A stretch of 64,000 bases of DNA from G965222505 sp965222505 (GTDB lineage Bacteria; Bacteroidota; Rhodothermia; Rhodothermales; DATKEJ01): NCBI GenBank assembly GCA_965222505.1, contig OZ244956.1, positions 3,906,001-3,970,000 on the forward strand, given 5' to 3'. This document shows, in pieces, positions 33,417 to 42,977 of the stretch (position 1 is its first letter; each line of letters begins with the position of its first letter). A program made the position numbers and the translations under genes. Below the pieces are notes generated by a model, which was not told where the DNA came from, searched no databases, and saw only the letters and a list, made by a program, of their open reading frames with translations.

Positions 33417-36281
33417 ATGATCTTTACGCGGCTCCTCGCATTTACGCTCGCCCTGCCCCTCCTGGCCGGGGCGCAACCCATGGACCGTATTGTGTTCAAC
33501 GACCAGGACCTCTTTCTGAGCGGAGCCAACATCGCATGGGTGAACTTTGCGCGAGACGTTGGGCCGGGTACCACCAATTTCAACCGCTTCGAAGGCATGT
33601 TCTCGGAACTGAACCAGTCTGGGGGCAACGCCATGCGGTTCTGGGTGCACATTACTGGTGTGAACTCGCCGGTCTGGAACGGCTCCGAAGTAACCGGGCC
33701 GGGCAGTGGTACGATCAACGACCTGCGCGTCATTCTGGACCGGGCCTGGGACGAAGGCATCGGTTTGATCCTCTGCCTGTGGTCGTTCGACATGCTGCGG
33801 ATCTCCAACGGCACCGGCATTACAGACCGCGCCCACGACCTCCTTACCGATGCCGCCCTCACCCAGACTTATATCGACAATGCCCTTACGCCGATGGTTC
33901 AGGCCCTGGCGGGTCACCCGGCCCTCATCGCGTGGGAAATCTTCAATGAACCGGAAGGGATGAGTGTGGAGCATGGCTGGAACTTCAACCGGCATGTACG
34001 CATGGCGGACATTCAGCGGTTCATCAACCAACTGACCGGGGCCATCCACCGCGCCGATCCGAACGCCCTTGTCACTAACGGCTCATGGGCTTTCATTGCC
34101 TCTTCTGATGTCACCCCATCAGGCAAAACCACGCGCCGCGCCGCAGACCTGCACCCCGACGAACTGCACCACATCCGCCAAAGCCTCTCTGCCAAATACG
34201 CCCATCCCTTCACCGAGGCCGAAACCCGACAATTCTACGATGCCCTGCACAGCCGGGTCAATTTTAACTACTACCGGGATGACCGGCTGATTGCCGCCGG
34301 TGGAGATCCAGAGGGTACCCTCGATTTCTATGGGGTCCACTACTACGAATGGGCTGGTACCGCCCTCTCTCCGTTTCATCACGATTTTGACACCTGGGGC
34401 CTGACCAAACCGCTCGTCATCGGAGAGTTTTACCTGGGCGGCAGCGGCGGCGATGGTGACCCCGACAACACCTACGGCATTCCTTACCCGGAACTGTACC
34501 CCACGCTGATCGAAACCGGCTATGCCGGTGCCCTGGCTTGGCAGTGGTACAACTACCCGAACAGCGCGGAAGGCGTCATCAGTTGGCCGCGTATCCTGGA
34601 GAGTACCGAGATCATGCAGGATCGATACCCCGAGGCCGTGATCGTAGACCGGGGGTTGCAAATTGTACAGTTCGAAGCCGAGCCGCCGGGGGTTGAGATT
34701 GGCGCCTCAAGTGAATTGCGCTGGTTCGTCAGCAGTGCCACGGCTGTGACGCTCAACGGCGAACCGGTCGATCCCGTCGGCACTCGCACCGTCATGCCCA
34801 CCGAGACCACCACCTATCAACTGGTAGCCATTGATGCGGCCGCGCAGGATACCCTGACCGAGGAACTCACCGTGGTCGTGCTCGCGCCCAATGAGGTCAA
34901 CCGCGCCCGGATGGGAGAGGCTATTGCTTCGTCCATCGAACGGTGCTGCGGGGATCCCTTAACTCCGGATCTGGCCTTTGACGGCAACCCGAACACCCGG
35001 TGGAGCAGCGCCTGGGAAGAAAGTGAATCCGACAGCGATCCGGACGATGAATGGCTCATCGTGGATCTGCAAAGCGCCTATGATATTGAGCGCATGGTAC
35101 TGCACTGGGAAGCGGCTTATGGCTCAGCCTATACGCTCGATGCCTCCCTGGACGGATATAGCTGGGTAACGCTATACGAAGAACAAGCCGGTGACGGGGG
35201 CCTGGATGAGGTCCTGCTGGACACCCCCTTCTCCGCCCGTTATGTACGCATGCAGGGCCGAGCGCGGGGTACGCAGTACGGGTACTCTCTGTGGGAGTTT
35301 GAGGTTTATGGCTTGCTTTCGGCCCTGCAACCGCCAGTTGTGACCCTCACGGAGCCTTTCGATGGCGCACTGGTTCTCGTAGGGGAAGCCATCACCCTGG
35401 AAGCCGAGGCCACCGATTCGGACGGTGAAGTGGTGCAGGTGGCCTACTTTGTGAATGATGAACTGCTGGATACGGTCACCCAGTCCCCGTTTACCGTCAC
35501 CTGGTCGCAACAGCCGGCCGGGACGTATACGATCAGCGCTCAGGCTACGGACAACGACGGGCTGGTGGTCAATGCGCAACCTCTCACCCTGTTCATCGTG
35601 GAATCGGGCGAGTATACCCGATTGGAGGCAGAGTCTGCAACCTCGGAAGGGGAGGCCACCACCCGCATCAACAATGCCGCCAGCGGACGCCGGTTTGTGG
35701 ATGTGAATACCGGAGGCCGCCTGACCTTTGAAGCCGAAGCCGCCGAACGGGGTCAGCACTTGCTGGTGGTGCGTTACCTGCTGCTGGGTACGGCCCCGAC
35801 GGCCCACTATACGCTCTCCGTAAACGGAGGAGCGGCCGAGCGGATCTTCTTTGGTGGACAGGCGAGCCGGTGGCAGCGACGGGGGGTACTGGTCGATCTA
35901 CAGGCCGGGACGAACACGCTTGTACTCGAACAGAGCAGTGGGCATCTGGGGATCGACTTTATAGAACTCGGTCAGGAGGTACGCAACGTGGCCAACGAAT
36001 CCGGCCTTGAAATCCCCGATGTGTTCCGGTTAAGTCAGAACTACCCCAACCCCTTCAATCCCGTAACCCGGATTACCTACGACCTTCCCACTCCCGAACA
36101 CCTGCAACTCGACGTGTTTGACATGACGGGCCGGCACGTTGCAACGCTCGTAGAAGGACGGCAGACTGAGGGTACCCACACCGTCCTGTTCGATGCCCGT
36201 AATCTGGCAAGCGGGGTTTATCTGTATCGCATCCAGGCCGGAGCCTTTAGCGGATCCCGCCGGATGCTGTTGCTCAAATAA
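33417..36281 (+). CDS. GH5-like glycoside hydrolase with discoidin, Ig-like, CBM and T9SS domains
   Basis: A 954-residue secreted enzyme. The signal peptide is followed by a GH5-type (mannanase/cellulase) TIM barrel at about 22-415. The acid/base is E178 in WEIFNEPEG and the nucleophile E337 in LVIGEFYLGG. Next come a discoidin/F5-8C (CBM32-like) domain at about 490-640, a Big_9-like Ig domain at about 645-735 (VTLTEPFDGALVLVGEAITLEA), a CBM6/35-like sandwich at about 740-850, and a T9SS type A domain (LSQNYPNPFNPVTRITYDL). It likely cuts beta-mannan or a mixed glucan outside the cell. The enzyme class is clear; the substrate is inferred from barrel style and the neighbouring GH9. Confidence 0.85.
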   Translation: MIFTRLLAFTLALPLLAGAQPMDRIVFNDQDLFLSGANIAWVNFARDVGPGTTNFNRFEGMFSELNQSGGNAMRFWVHITGVNSPVWNGSEVTGPGSGTINDLRVILDRAWDEGIGLILCLWSFDMLRISNGTGITDRAHDLLTDAALTQTYIDNALTPMVQALAGHPALIAWEIFNEPEGMSVEHGWNFNRHVRMADIQRFINQLTGAIHRADPNALVTNGSWAFIASSDVTPSGKTTRRAADLHPDELHHIRQSLSAKYAHPFTEAETRQFYDALHSRVNFNYYRDDRLIAAGGDPEGTLDFYGVHYYEWAGTALSPFHHDFDTWGLTKPLVIGEFYLGGSGGDGDPDNTYGIPYPELYPTLIETGYAGALAWQWYNYPNSAEGVISWPRILESTEIMQDRYPEAVIVDRGLQIVQFEAEPPGVEIGASSELRWFVSSATAVTLNGEPVDPVGTRTVMPTETTTYQLVAIDAAAQDTLTEELTVVVLAPNEVNRARMGEAIASSIERCCGDPLTPDLAFDGNPNTRWSSAWEESESDSDPDDEWLIVDLQSAYDIERMVLHWEAAYGSAYTLDASLDGYSWVTLYEEQAGDGGLDEVLLDTPFSARYVRMQGRARGTQYGYSLWEFEVYGLLSALQPPVVTLTEPFDGALVLVGEAITLEAEATDSDGEVVQVAYFVNDELLDTVTQSPFTVTWSQQPAGTYTISAQATDNDGLVVNAQPLTLFIVESGEYTRLEAESATSEGEATTRINNAASGRRFVDVNTGGRLTFEAEAAERGQHLLVVRYLLLGTAPTAHYTLSVNGGAAERIFFGGQASRWQRRGVLVDLQAGTNTLVLEQSSGHLGIDFIELGQEVRNVANESGLEIPDVFRLSQNYPNPFNPVTRITYDLPTPEHLQLDVFDMTGRHVATLVEGRQTEGTHTVLFDARNLASGVYLYRIQAGAFSGSRRMLLLK

Positions 36282-36292
36282 CCTGTTGACTG

Positions 36293-38335
36293 ATGAAATA
36301 CCAGGGACTCCTGTTGGGTATGATGCTCCTGGGCACGTCCTTTTCGGCGAACGCCCAGGATCAGATACACCTCAATCAAATCGGGTTCTACCCGAACGCA
36401 CCAAAAGAAGCAGTCGTTGTCGAAGCAGAGGCCGGTCCGTTTTACGTCCTTCGCGTTACCTCGGGGGATACCGTTTATACGGGCACCCTTGGGGAAGCAC
36501 AGACGTGGCAGGATGCGGGGGAGCGGGTCCGTGTGGCCTCGTTTACGGCAGTGGACACCCAGGGCCGTTTTGTGCTGGATGTGCCCGGCGTGGGACAGTC
36601 CTACCCGTTTACGGTCAACCCGGCTGTGCATCGTGCCGTTGCGGCAGCAGCGCTTAAAGGGTATTACTTTCAGCGGATGTCCGCTTCGTTGAACCCGCGT
36701 CAGGCCGGGGCCTGGGCGCGTTCGCTCGGCCACCCGGACGATGCCGTACTGGTTCATGCCTCCGCCGCTTCCGCTGAACGTCCTGAAGGGACCCTCATCT
36801 CGGCCCCGCGCGGCTGGTATGATGCAGGGGATTTCAACAAGTACATTGTCAACTCGGGCATCACCACGTACACGCTGCTGGCGCTCTATGAGCACTATCC
36901 GACCTTTATGCAGGCCCTGAATACGGGCATACTGGAAAGCAGGGACGACGTGCCGGATCTGCTCAATGAAACCTTCTGGAACCTGAGCTGGATGCTGGCC
37001 ATGCAGGACCCCAACGATGGTGGGGTCTACCACAAGCTGACCCATGCCAATTTTCAGGGAGTGATCATGCCGCATCAGGCCACCGCTCCCCGGTATGTGG
37101 TGCAGAAGAGTACGGCTGCAGCCCTCAACTTTGCCGCCGTCATGGCCCAGGCGGCCCGCATCTATGCTGATTTCCCAACTGCCTTCCCCGGCCTGGCCGA
37201 TTCGATGCGGACGGCTGCCCTGGATGCCTGGGGGTGGGCCCGGCAAAACCGAAACGTGACCTACAACCAGAATGCCCTGAACCAACAGTATGACCCGGAC
37301 ATCAACACGGGGGGCTACGACGTTCCCGGCTACGCTGATGAATTTGCCTGGGCCGCCGCCGAGTTGTTCCTGACCACCCGGGCCGACAGCTTCCTGACCA
37401 TCGCTTCGCCCCTCAACACGTCGCCCGATGTACCGTCGTGGGGTGGCGTCCGCACCCTGGGATGGTATTCCCTGTTGCACCACCGGAAACAAGCGGCAGC
37501 GGTGGCAGATACCGCATCCATGAAACGCCGCTTCCTGGCCTTCGCCGACCAACTGGCGGCATCCCGGACGCAGGCCCCGTACCGCATTGTCATGGGACGG
37601 CGCACCAACGATTTTGTGTGGGGCAGCAATGCGGTGGCTGCCAACCAGGCTATGGCCCTGATGCAAGCCTACCGGATCTCGGCAGACACCACCTACCTCT
37701 GGGCTGCCCTGAGTAACCTGGATTACATCCTGGGCCGGAATGCCACCGGCTTTAGTTTCGTTACCGGCTACGGGGCGCATACGCCCATGCACCCGCACCA
37801 TCGACAATCCGAAGCAGATGCCGTCGATGCACCCGTGCCGGGGTTGCTGGCGGGTGGACCCAACCCCAATCAACAGGACCGGTGTACCTACCCCTCGGAT
37901 CTGCCCGCCAGGTCGTATGTGGACGATTGGTGTAGCTATGCCTCTAATGAGATTGCCATCAACTGGAATGCGCCGCTCGTCTACCTGGCCGCTGCCATCG
38001 AGGCGGAAATGGAAGCGAGGGCTAACACAACGGATGTGGAGTCCGACATGGGGACCGTCCTGCCGACCCGCTTTTTGCCACCCTATCCCAACCCTTCGGC
38101 GGATCGGGTGACCCTGGCTTTTGAATTGGCCGCGCCCGCCGAAATTCGATTGGACGCCGTTGATGTCATGGGCCGCCGCGTGGCCTCATGGATGCCCCGG
38201 CCGTATGGGGCGGGTACGCATCGGCTGGCCTGGGCGATGCACAGCCTGGCTGATGGCCTCTATGTGGTGCGTTTGACGTCCGGCGCGCAGGTTCAATCTT
38301 ATTCAGTCCTCAAAGTGCAAGATGGCATCAATTGA
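36293..38335 (+). CDS. GH9 endoglucanase with N-terminal Ig domain and T9SS sorting domain
   Basis: A 680-residue secreted family 9 enzyme. After the signal peptide, the cellulase N-terminal Ig-like domain (about 23-108, IHLNQIGFYPNAPKEAVV) precedes the (alpha/alpha)6 barrel. The catalytic-base motif is GWYDAGDFNKYIVNSG (D177, D180). The conserved histidine block is HPHHRQSEAD, and the acid is E553 in YASNEIAINWNAPLVY. A short T9SS domain ends it (FLPPYPNPSADRVTLAFEL). The family hydrolyses beta-1,4-glucans such as cellulose or glucomannan. It starts 12 bases after the GH5 stop, so the two are co-transcribed, and it overlaps the convergent isomerase gene by eight bases. Confidence 0.9.
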   Translation: MKYQGLLLGMMLLGTSFSANAQDQIHLNQIGFYPNAPKEAVVVEAEAGPFYVLRVTSGDTVYTGTLGEAQTWQDAGERVRVASFTAVDTQGRFVLDVPGVGQSYPFTVNPAVHRAVAAAALKGYYFQRMSASLNPRQAGAWARSLGHPDDAVLVHASAASAERPEGTLISAPRGWYDAGDFNKYIVNSGITTYTLLALYEHYPTFMQALNTGILESRDDVPDLLNETFWNLSWMLAMQDPNDGGVYHKLTHANFQGVIMPHQATAPRYVVQKSTAAALNFAAVMAQAARIYADFPTAFPGLADSMRTAALDAWGWARQNRNVTYNQNALNQQYDPDINTGGYDVPGYADEFAWAAAELFLTTRADSFLTIASPLNTSPDVPSWGGVRTLGWYSLLHHRKQAAAVADTASMKRRFLAFADQLAASRTQAPYRIVMGRRTNDFVWGSNAVAANQAMALMQAYRISADTTYLWAALSNLDYILGRNATGFSFVTGYGAHTPMHPHHRQSEADAVDAPVPGLLAGGPNPNQQDRCTYPSDLPARSYVDDWCSYASNEIAINWNAPLVYLAAAIEAEMEARANTTDVESDMGTVLPTRFLPPYPNPSADRVTLAFELAAPAEIRLDAVDVMGRRVASWMPRPYGAGTHRLAWAMHSLADGLYVVRLTSGAQVQSYSVLKVQDGIN

Positions 38336-39389
38336 ATGCCGGGGTTAATGTTTCTCGTGCAGCCTGTAGGAGCCGAATGGTGGCGGTGACGCCCTCTTCT
38401 TCCGGCCATTGATCGCCCTCGTATTCAGCACTGACGTATCCGCGAAAACCCGCTGCCAACAGGAGCCACAGGGCTTCGGTGAAATCCGTTTCTGTTTCCT
38501 GGCCCTGTGCATCAAAAGCGTGAGCCTTGGCGCTCACCGCGCGGGTATAGGGTGCAATATCCCGCAGCCCCTGATAGCGGTCGTACCATCGTGGTGGGTC
38601 GTTATTCCAGCCGCCCATGAACCAGTTGCCGAAGTCGGCCAATACGCCGAGCCGAGGGTGGTTGACGCTTTCCACGACCATGGCAAGCCACGCGCCGTTG
38701 TTGGACGATTCGCCGTGGTTTTCGACCAGGATATTCAGCCCCATGGCGTCGGCATGTGTGCACAGGGTGTAGAGGCCCTCGGAGACACGCTGCATTTGTT
38801 CGAGGTAGGAGCCGTCGGCATACGGGTTGGCCCGGATGGAATGACACCCCAGAAAGGCGGCGGCTTCCAGCCATCGGACGTGGTTATCAACAGCCTGGGC
38901 ACGTTTGACCGGATCGGCATCGCCGAGTTTGCCCAGTTCATCACAGTTGATGAGCAGACTGTTGATCCCCTCGCCGTCGGCCCGTCTTTTTAGCTCGGCC
39001 AGATAGGGTTGATCGTTGGCATGTCCAAAGAAAAGCTGGTTGGCGTAGGTAACGGCATCAAGCCCGTGTGCCCGGGCTTTAACCACGATGTCTCGTGGGT
39101 CCATCTCACCCAGCAATACCCCGTCCGGATCACTATGCAAGGTCTTGATGAACCAGTCGTAATCGCTCCGGCTGCCTCCAAAGATCGCCTTATGATAGCT
39201 CCAATGCGCCAGCGCGAGTTTGAAGAGCGGCTCGTCGGGCCGGGGGGGCAAGTGCCATCCGCCGAGGGTGCCCAGATCAGCCTGCAGACGAGGCGCAGCG
39301 TGTGCTCCTGTTGCCAACGGCAAGCCCATTCCCGATCCAAGCGCGGCCATAGAGAGACCTAGTTTGCCTAGAAAATCCCTGCGTTTCAT
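38328..39389 (-). CDS. Tat-exported sugar isomerase/epimerase-like TIM-barrel protein
   Basis: A 353-residue protein whose N-terminus (MKRRDFLGKLG followed by a hydrophobic stretch and AHAA) is a twin-arginine signal. The rest is a xylose-isomerase-like TIM barrel. Likely metal ligands are the glutamate of LVENHGESSNN, the aspartate of GVLADFGNW, the histidine of SAKAHAF and the glutamate of YVSAEYEG. Such exported isomerase-like proteins are common in Bacteroidota and Planctomycetes, and some act in keto-sugar pathways, but the substrate here is unknown. A copy of the 19-bp operator lies 50 bases upstream of its ATG, linking it to the ROK regulon. Confidence 0.82.
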   Translation of the reverse strand: MKRRDFLGKLGLSMAALGSGMGLPLATGAHAAPRLQADLGTLGGWHLPPRPDEPLFKLALAHWSYHKAIFGGSRSDYDWFIKTLHSDPDGVLLGEMDPRDIVVKARAHGLDAVTYANQLFFGHANDQPYLAELKRRADGEGINSLLINCDELGKLGDADPVKRAQAVDNHVRWLEAAAFLGCHSIRANPYADGSYLEQMQRVSEGLYTLCTHADAMGLNILVENHGESSNNGAWLAMVVESVNHPRLGVLADFGNWFMGGWNNDPPRWYDRYQGLRDIAPYTRAVSAKAHAFDAQGQETETDFTEALWLLLAAGFRGYVSAEYEGDQWPEEEGVTATIRLLQAARETLTPAFN

Positions 39390-39439
39390 GGAGTGACCTG
39401 GTAAATAAAGGAGAGGGTTTCTACATCACTATTTAATAT

Positions 39440-39458
39440 TAATCCAATTGATGGAATA
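39440..39458. promoter_or_regulatory. Putative ROK-repressor operator, site 2
   Basis: TAATCCAATTGATGGAATA is an imperfect palindrome matching the minus-strand reading of site 1 at 17 of 19 positions. It is followed by AATCAACTCGATTGGG, which resembles the bases after site 3. It lies 50 bases upstream of the Tat isomerase gene, nearly the same spacing as site 3 has to the MFS gene (42 bases). Confidence 0.6.
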
Positions 39459-39666
39459 AATCAACTCGATTGGGTATACTATACTTATCTCAAGTTGCGC
39501 CCTATCGCAGTGCTGTACCGGGAAAGTAATGCGTAATGCGTAAGGGAAACCGTAAGGTTCACGAAGTAAATTGCCCTCATGTGTAGGGCTCCCTTACGAA
39601 ATACGCTACGAGCAGGCCATTTTTTTGATAGCACACAACTTGAGTTATTAAGGATATTGGAGAACG
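39459..39666. other. Non-coding remainder of the 328-base gap between the isomerase and GPH genes
   Basis: This stretch contains a duplicated TAATGCG (TAATGCGTAATGCGTAAGG near 39528-39546) and CGTAAGGGA with its complement TCCCTTACG about 50 bases later, which could form a weak hairpin. I found no convincing reading frame or gene remnant. The promoters of the two divergent genes should lie on either side of it. Confidence 0.4.
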
Positions 39667-39680
39667 GCTTGATATCAAGC
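39667..39680. promoter_or_regulatory. 14-bp perfect palindrome upstream of the GPH symporter
   Basis: GCTTGATATCAAGC is fully self-complementary and lies 37 bases before ATG 39718. Its position suits an operator. It does not resemble the ROK palindromes, so a different regulator would be needed. Confidence 0.4.
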
Positions 39681-39717
39681 AATGCTTATTTCCCACTCAC
39701 CCTGATTGGTATCGTAT

Positions 39718-41118
39718 ATGCCTGTATCAAGTCCACTGAGGTTCAAAGAAAAAGTCTCCTATGGACTCGGCGACTTTGCCTCGTCCATGTTCTGGAAACT
39801 GTTTTCCATGTTCATGCTGTTCTTCTACACCGATGTGTTTGGCATTACGGCAGCAGCGGCAGGCACCATGTTTCTGGTGACCCGCATCTGGGACTCGGCC
39901 AACGACCCGCTCATGGGCATCATCGGGGACCGCACCCGGACCCGTTGGGGGAAGTTCAGGCCCTATCTCTTGTTCGTGGCCGTGCCCTTTGCCATCGTCG
40001 GCATTCTGACCTTTACCACGCCCGATTTAGGCAGCACCGGCAAGCTGATCTGGGCGTATGTGACCTACACCCTGATGATGATGGTCTACACGGCCGTCAA
40101 TGTGCCGTATGCCTCGCTGATGGGCGTTATGACGAACGACCCCGGCGAGCGTACCACCCTGGCTTCCTACCGCTTCATCGGCGCGTTTGCCGGTGGGTTG
40201 TTTGTGACTGCAACGGCCAATTCCTTGGTTGAGTATTTTAGTGCCGGCCGGGATGCCGCCGGTGGGTATCAACTCACCGTGGCCGTCTATGCCGTACTGG
40301 CGGCCATCCTGTTCATGTTGACCTTCGCCGGGACGAAAGAACGGCTCAAACCGGCCGTCGTCAAAAAACCGCCCTTGAGGGAAGACCTTCGGGACCTGGC
40401 CAAAAATGGGCCGTGGTTTCTGATGCTGGGCGGGGGCATTGCCGTGCTCATCTTCAGCTCCCTGCGCGATGCCTCGATTCTGTATTACTTCAAGTATTAC
40501 ATCGGCGACCAAACGGTGCCGTTGTTCGGGGAAGTGAGCCAGACCGTGATGGCCTCCTGGTTTATGAGTTCCTTGCTCGGTGCCAGTATGATCGGGGTGA
40601 TGCTGGCCAAGCCGGTATCGGCCCGCATCGGCAAGAAAAACACCTTTATCCTCTCCGGGGTGTTATCGGCGGTGCTGAGTGCGCTGTTTTATTTTCTGTC
40701 TCCTGATCAAATCATCCTGATCTTTGTGTCCAATGCCTTGATCGGGGTGGCCGGGGGAATTGTGATGCCGCTGATCTGGTCCATGTATGCGGACATTGCC
40801 GATTATTCAGAATGGAAAACGGGCCGCCGAGCGACGGGGCTGGTGTTCTCCTCTTCGTCGATGTCGCAAAAAATTGGCTGGACGATTGGGGGGGCCATCA
40901 GCGGGTGGATTCTGGGGGCCTACGGGTTCGTCGCCAATGCCCCGCAAACCGATGAATCCCTGCTCGGCATCCGGTTGATGATCAGCATCTATGCTGCCAT
41001 CGGGGCGTTGATCTCCGTCGCGTTTATCTATTTCTACCCGCTGACCGAGCCGTTCATGGAACGCATTGGGGCAGAACTGGAAGAAGCCCGTACCGAGGCA
41101 AATGCCGTACCCGAATGA
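39718..41118 (+). CDS. GPH-family glycoside/sugar:cation symporter (MFS)
   Basis: A 466-residue inner-membrane permease with about 12 membrane helices. The family signature is present: EKVSYGLGDFASSMFW at the start, then RIWDSANDPLMGIIGDRTRTRWGKFRPYLLF after helix 2. A second loop motif, MYADIADYSEWKTGRRATGLVFSS, lies in the C-terminal half. I use ATG 39718; ATG 39706 four codons earlier is possible. It likely carries oligosaccharides or glycosides across the inner membrane. Its stop overlaps the start of the FG-GAP gene (ATGA). It is intact, unlike the GPH fragment at 24.6-24.8 kb. Confidence 0.9.
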   Translation: MPVSSPLRFKEKVSYGLGDFASSMFWKLFSMFMLFFYTDVFGITAAAAGTMFLVTRIWDSANDPLMGIIGDRTRTRWGKFRPYLLFVAVPFAIVGILTFTTPDLGSTGKLIWAYVTYTLMMMVYTAVNVPYASLMGVMTNDPGERTTLASYRFIGAFAGGLFVTATANSLVEYFSAGRDAAGGYQLTVAVYAVLAAILFMLTFAGTKERLKPAVVKKPPLREDLRDLAKNGPWFLMLGGGIAVLIFSSLRDASILYYFKYYIGDQTVPLFGEVSQTVMASWFMSSLLGASMIGVMLAKPVSARIGKKNTFILSGVLSAVLSALFYFLSPDQIILIFVSNALIGVAGGIVMPLIWSMYADIADYSEWKTGRRATGLVFSSSSMSQKIGWTIGGAISGWILGAYGFVANAPQTDESLLGIRLMISIYAAIGALISVAFIYFYPLTEPFMERIGAELEEARTEANAVPE

Positions 41119-42977
41119 ACATAAGTACGCTATACCGGTTGGCCGTGTGCATCGGCCTGTGTGTTGCGCCCACCGTGTGGGCACAGCAGCCGTTCGCCTG
41201 GCAAACGGTACCGGCCGGATTGGGACGGGTGACGGCCACCAACGGGGTCGCCCTCGCCGATTACGACCAGGACGGCGATGTCGATGTCTACTTCGTCAGC
41301 AAGGTGTCCTACGATCCCAACGACCGGAACACCTGGAACCGGCTGTACGCCAACCGCGGCAACGGCCTGTTTACACTGGTCTCCGGTAACGGCGCGCTGG
41401 CCGGCACGGATTCGAGCACCGTCGAGAGCCCGATGGGGCACAAGATGGGTGCGTCCTGGGGCGACTATAACAACGACGGCTGGCCCGACCTCTACCTGAC
41501 CCACCTCGGCCCCAATCAACTCCTCAAAAACAACGGCGACGGCACCTTCTCCGACATCACACGCGCAGCGGGTGTGGCCGGCGGAGCCACCCAGCACAGC
41601 AGCAGCAGCCTCTGGTGGGACTATGACCGGGACGGCGACCTCGACCTGTACGTCAGCACCTACGAGGACTTTGCCGGTCAGGACCGCAACCTCGAAAACC
41701 TGCTCTACCGAAACCTCGGCGATGACCGGTTCGAGGAAGTCGGCGTCTTCAGCGGGCTCAACGATGCCGGAGCGACGTGGACGAGCGTGGCCCTTGATGT
41801 GAACAACGACGGCCTGCTGGACCTCTACCTCGCCAACGATTTTGGCCCCAACACCCTCTACATCAACAACGGCAATGCCGGAACGGATACCGGCCCAACC
41901 TTTACCGAGCAGACGGCCGCTTTCGGGGTGGAGGATGCATACCACGGCATGGGCCTCGCCATCGCCGACTGCGACGGCAACGGCTTTTTCGACCTGTATC
42001 TTACCAACATCACCGAAACGGATTTCGATGAGGAAATCAACCCGCTTTTCTTCAACACCGGCCAGAACCATTTTGTCCACGCCTCACGCGAGGCCGGGGT
42101 GGAACTGGCGGGCTGGGGCTGGGGCACGGCCTTTTTCGACATGGAAAACGACGGGGACGAAGACCTGTTCGTCGCCACCGGCTACTTCGATGCCACCTAC
42201 AAAAACGTCCTCTTCCAAAACCACCGGGAATCCGGTACCCTCCGCTTCGAAAACGTAGCCACCCCATATGGCGTAGCTGACCGCCACCCGGCCCGTGGCC
42301 TGGCCGTGTTCGATTATGAAGACGACGGTGATCTCGATCTACTGATCTCAAATTTCTCAGATGTGCCTGCCTTGTACCAGAACCCGTTGCGCCAGGGCTA
42401 CTGGCTCAAAATTGCACTGGAGGGCACCCTGTCCAACCGAGACGGGTTCGGGGCCGTGGTGGAAGTGACAGCCGAAAGCGAGGTCTATCGGCGGTATCAC
42501 CACGGGGCGCAATTTCTGGCCCAGAACCTCTTGCCTGTGCACATTGGTCTTGGGACGGCCGAGCGGGTAGACCGCATCACCGTCCGTTGGCCGAGTGGGC
42601 GTGTGGATGAAGTCGGGGCCGTGGAGGTGAATCAGACCATTCGCGTCAGGGAAACCGAGGGGTTGGTCGGCGGGGTGCAGACGGCGGTGGAAGAAGGGCC
42701 AACGGTGCCAGGTGCCTTGCGCGTACATAGCCATTATCCCAACCCGTTCACGGGTACCGCACACATTCGCTTTACCCTGGACCATCCCGCCGTAGTAACC
42801 CTGACCATTTTCGATACGCTGGGCCGGGTCGTGCATGAACAAACGACAGGCTATGCCGCCGGCACGCAGCGCATGACCTGGCATGTGGCAGCGGGGCAAG
42901 GTGCGGGATTGTATGTCTACCGGATTTCGGACGGGGCATCTGCCCCGGCAACCGGTACCTTGCTTTACAATAAATAA
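41115..42977 (+). CDS. FG-GAP / ASPIC-UnbV protein with T9SS sorting domain
   Basis: A 620-residue secreted protein: signal peptide (cleavage near VWAQ), FG-GAP/VCBS propeller blades with Asp-rich calcium loops (DYDQDGDVDVYFV, DYNNDGWPDLYLT, DYDRDGDLDLYVS, DVNNDGLLDLYLA), and an ASPIC/UnbV domain at about 440-520 (VDRITVRWPSGRVDEV). It ends with a T9SS type A domain (HYPNPFTGTAHIRFTL). ATG 41115 overlaps the permease stop, so the two are translationally coupled. It is an intact relative of the gene at 16027-17724. Such proteins are probably surface glycan-binding or adhesive; no enzymatic role is shown. Confidence 0.85.
   Translation: MNISTLYRLAVCIGLCVAPTVWAQQPFAWQTVPAGLGRVTATNGVALADYDQDGDVDVYFVSKVSYDPNDRNTWNRLYANRGNGLFTLVSGNGALAGTDSSTVESPMGHKMGASWGDYNNDGWPDLYLTHLGPNQLLKNNGDGTFSDITRAAGVAGGATQHSSSSLWWDYDRDGDLDLYVSTYEDFAGQDRNLENLLYRNLGDDRFEEVGVFSGLNDAGATWTSVALDVNNDGLLDLYLANDFGPNTLYINNGNAGTDTGPTFTEQTAAFGVEDAYHGMGLAIADCDGNGFFDLYLTNITETDFDEEINPLFFNTGQNHFVHASREAGVELAGWGWGTAFFDMENDGDEDLFVATGYFDATYKNVLFQNHRESGTLRFENVATPYGVADRHPARGLAVFDYEDDGDLDLLISNFSDVPALYQNPLRQGYWLKIALEGTLSNRDGFGAVVEVTAESEVYRRYHHGAQFLAQNLLPVHIGLGTAERVDRITVRWPSGRVDEVGAVEVNQTIRVRETEGLVGGVQTAVEEGPTVPGALRVHSHYPNPFTGTAHIRFTLDHPAVVTLTIFDTLGRVVHEQTTGYAAGTQRMTWHVAAGQGAGLYVYRISDGASAPATGTLLYNK

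Noticed and set aside
36218..37873. 551-codon minus-strand open frame
   Set aside because: It is antisense to the GH9 gene, which has complete catalytic motifs.
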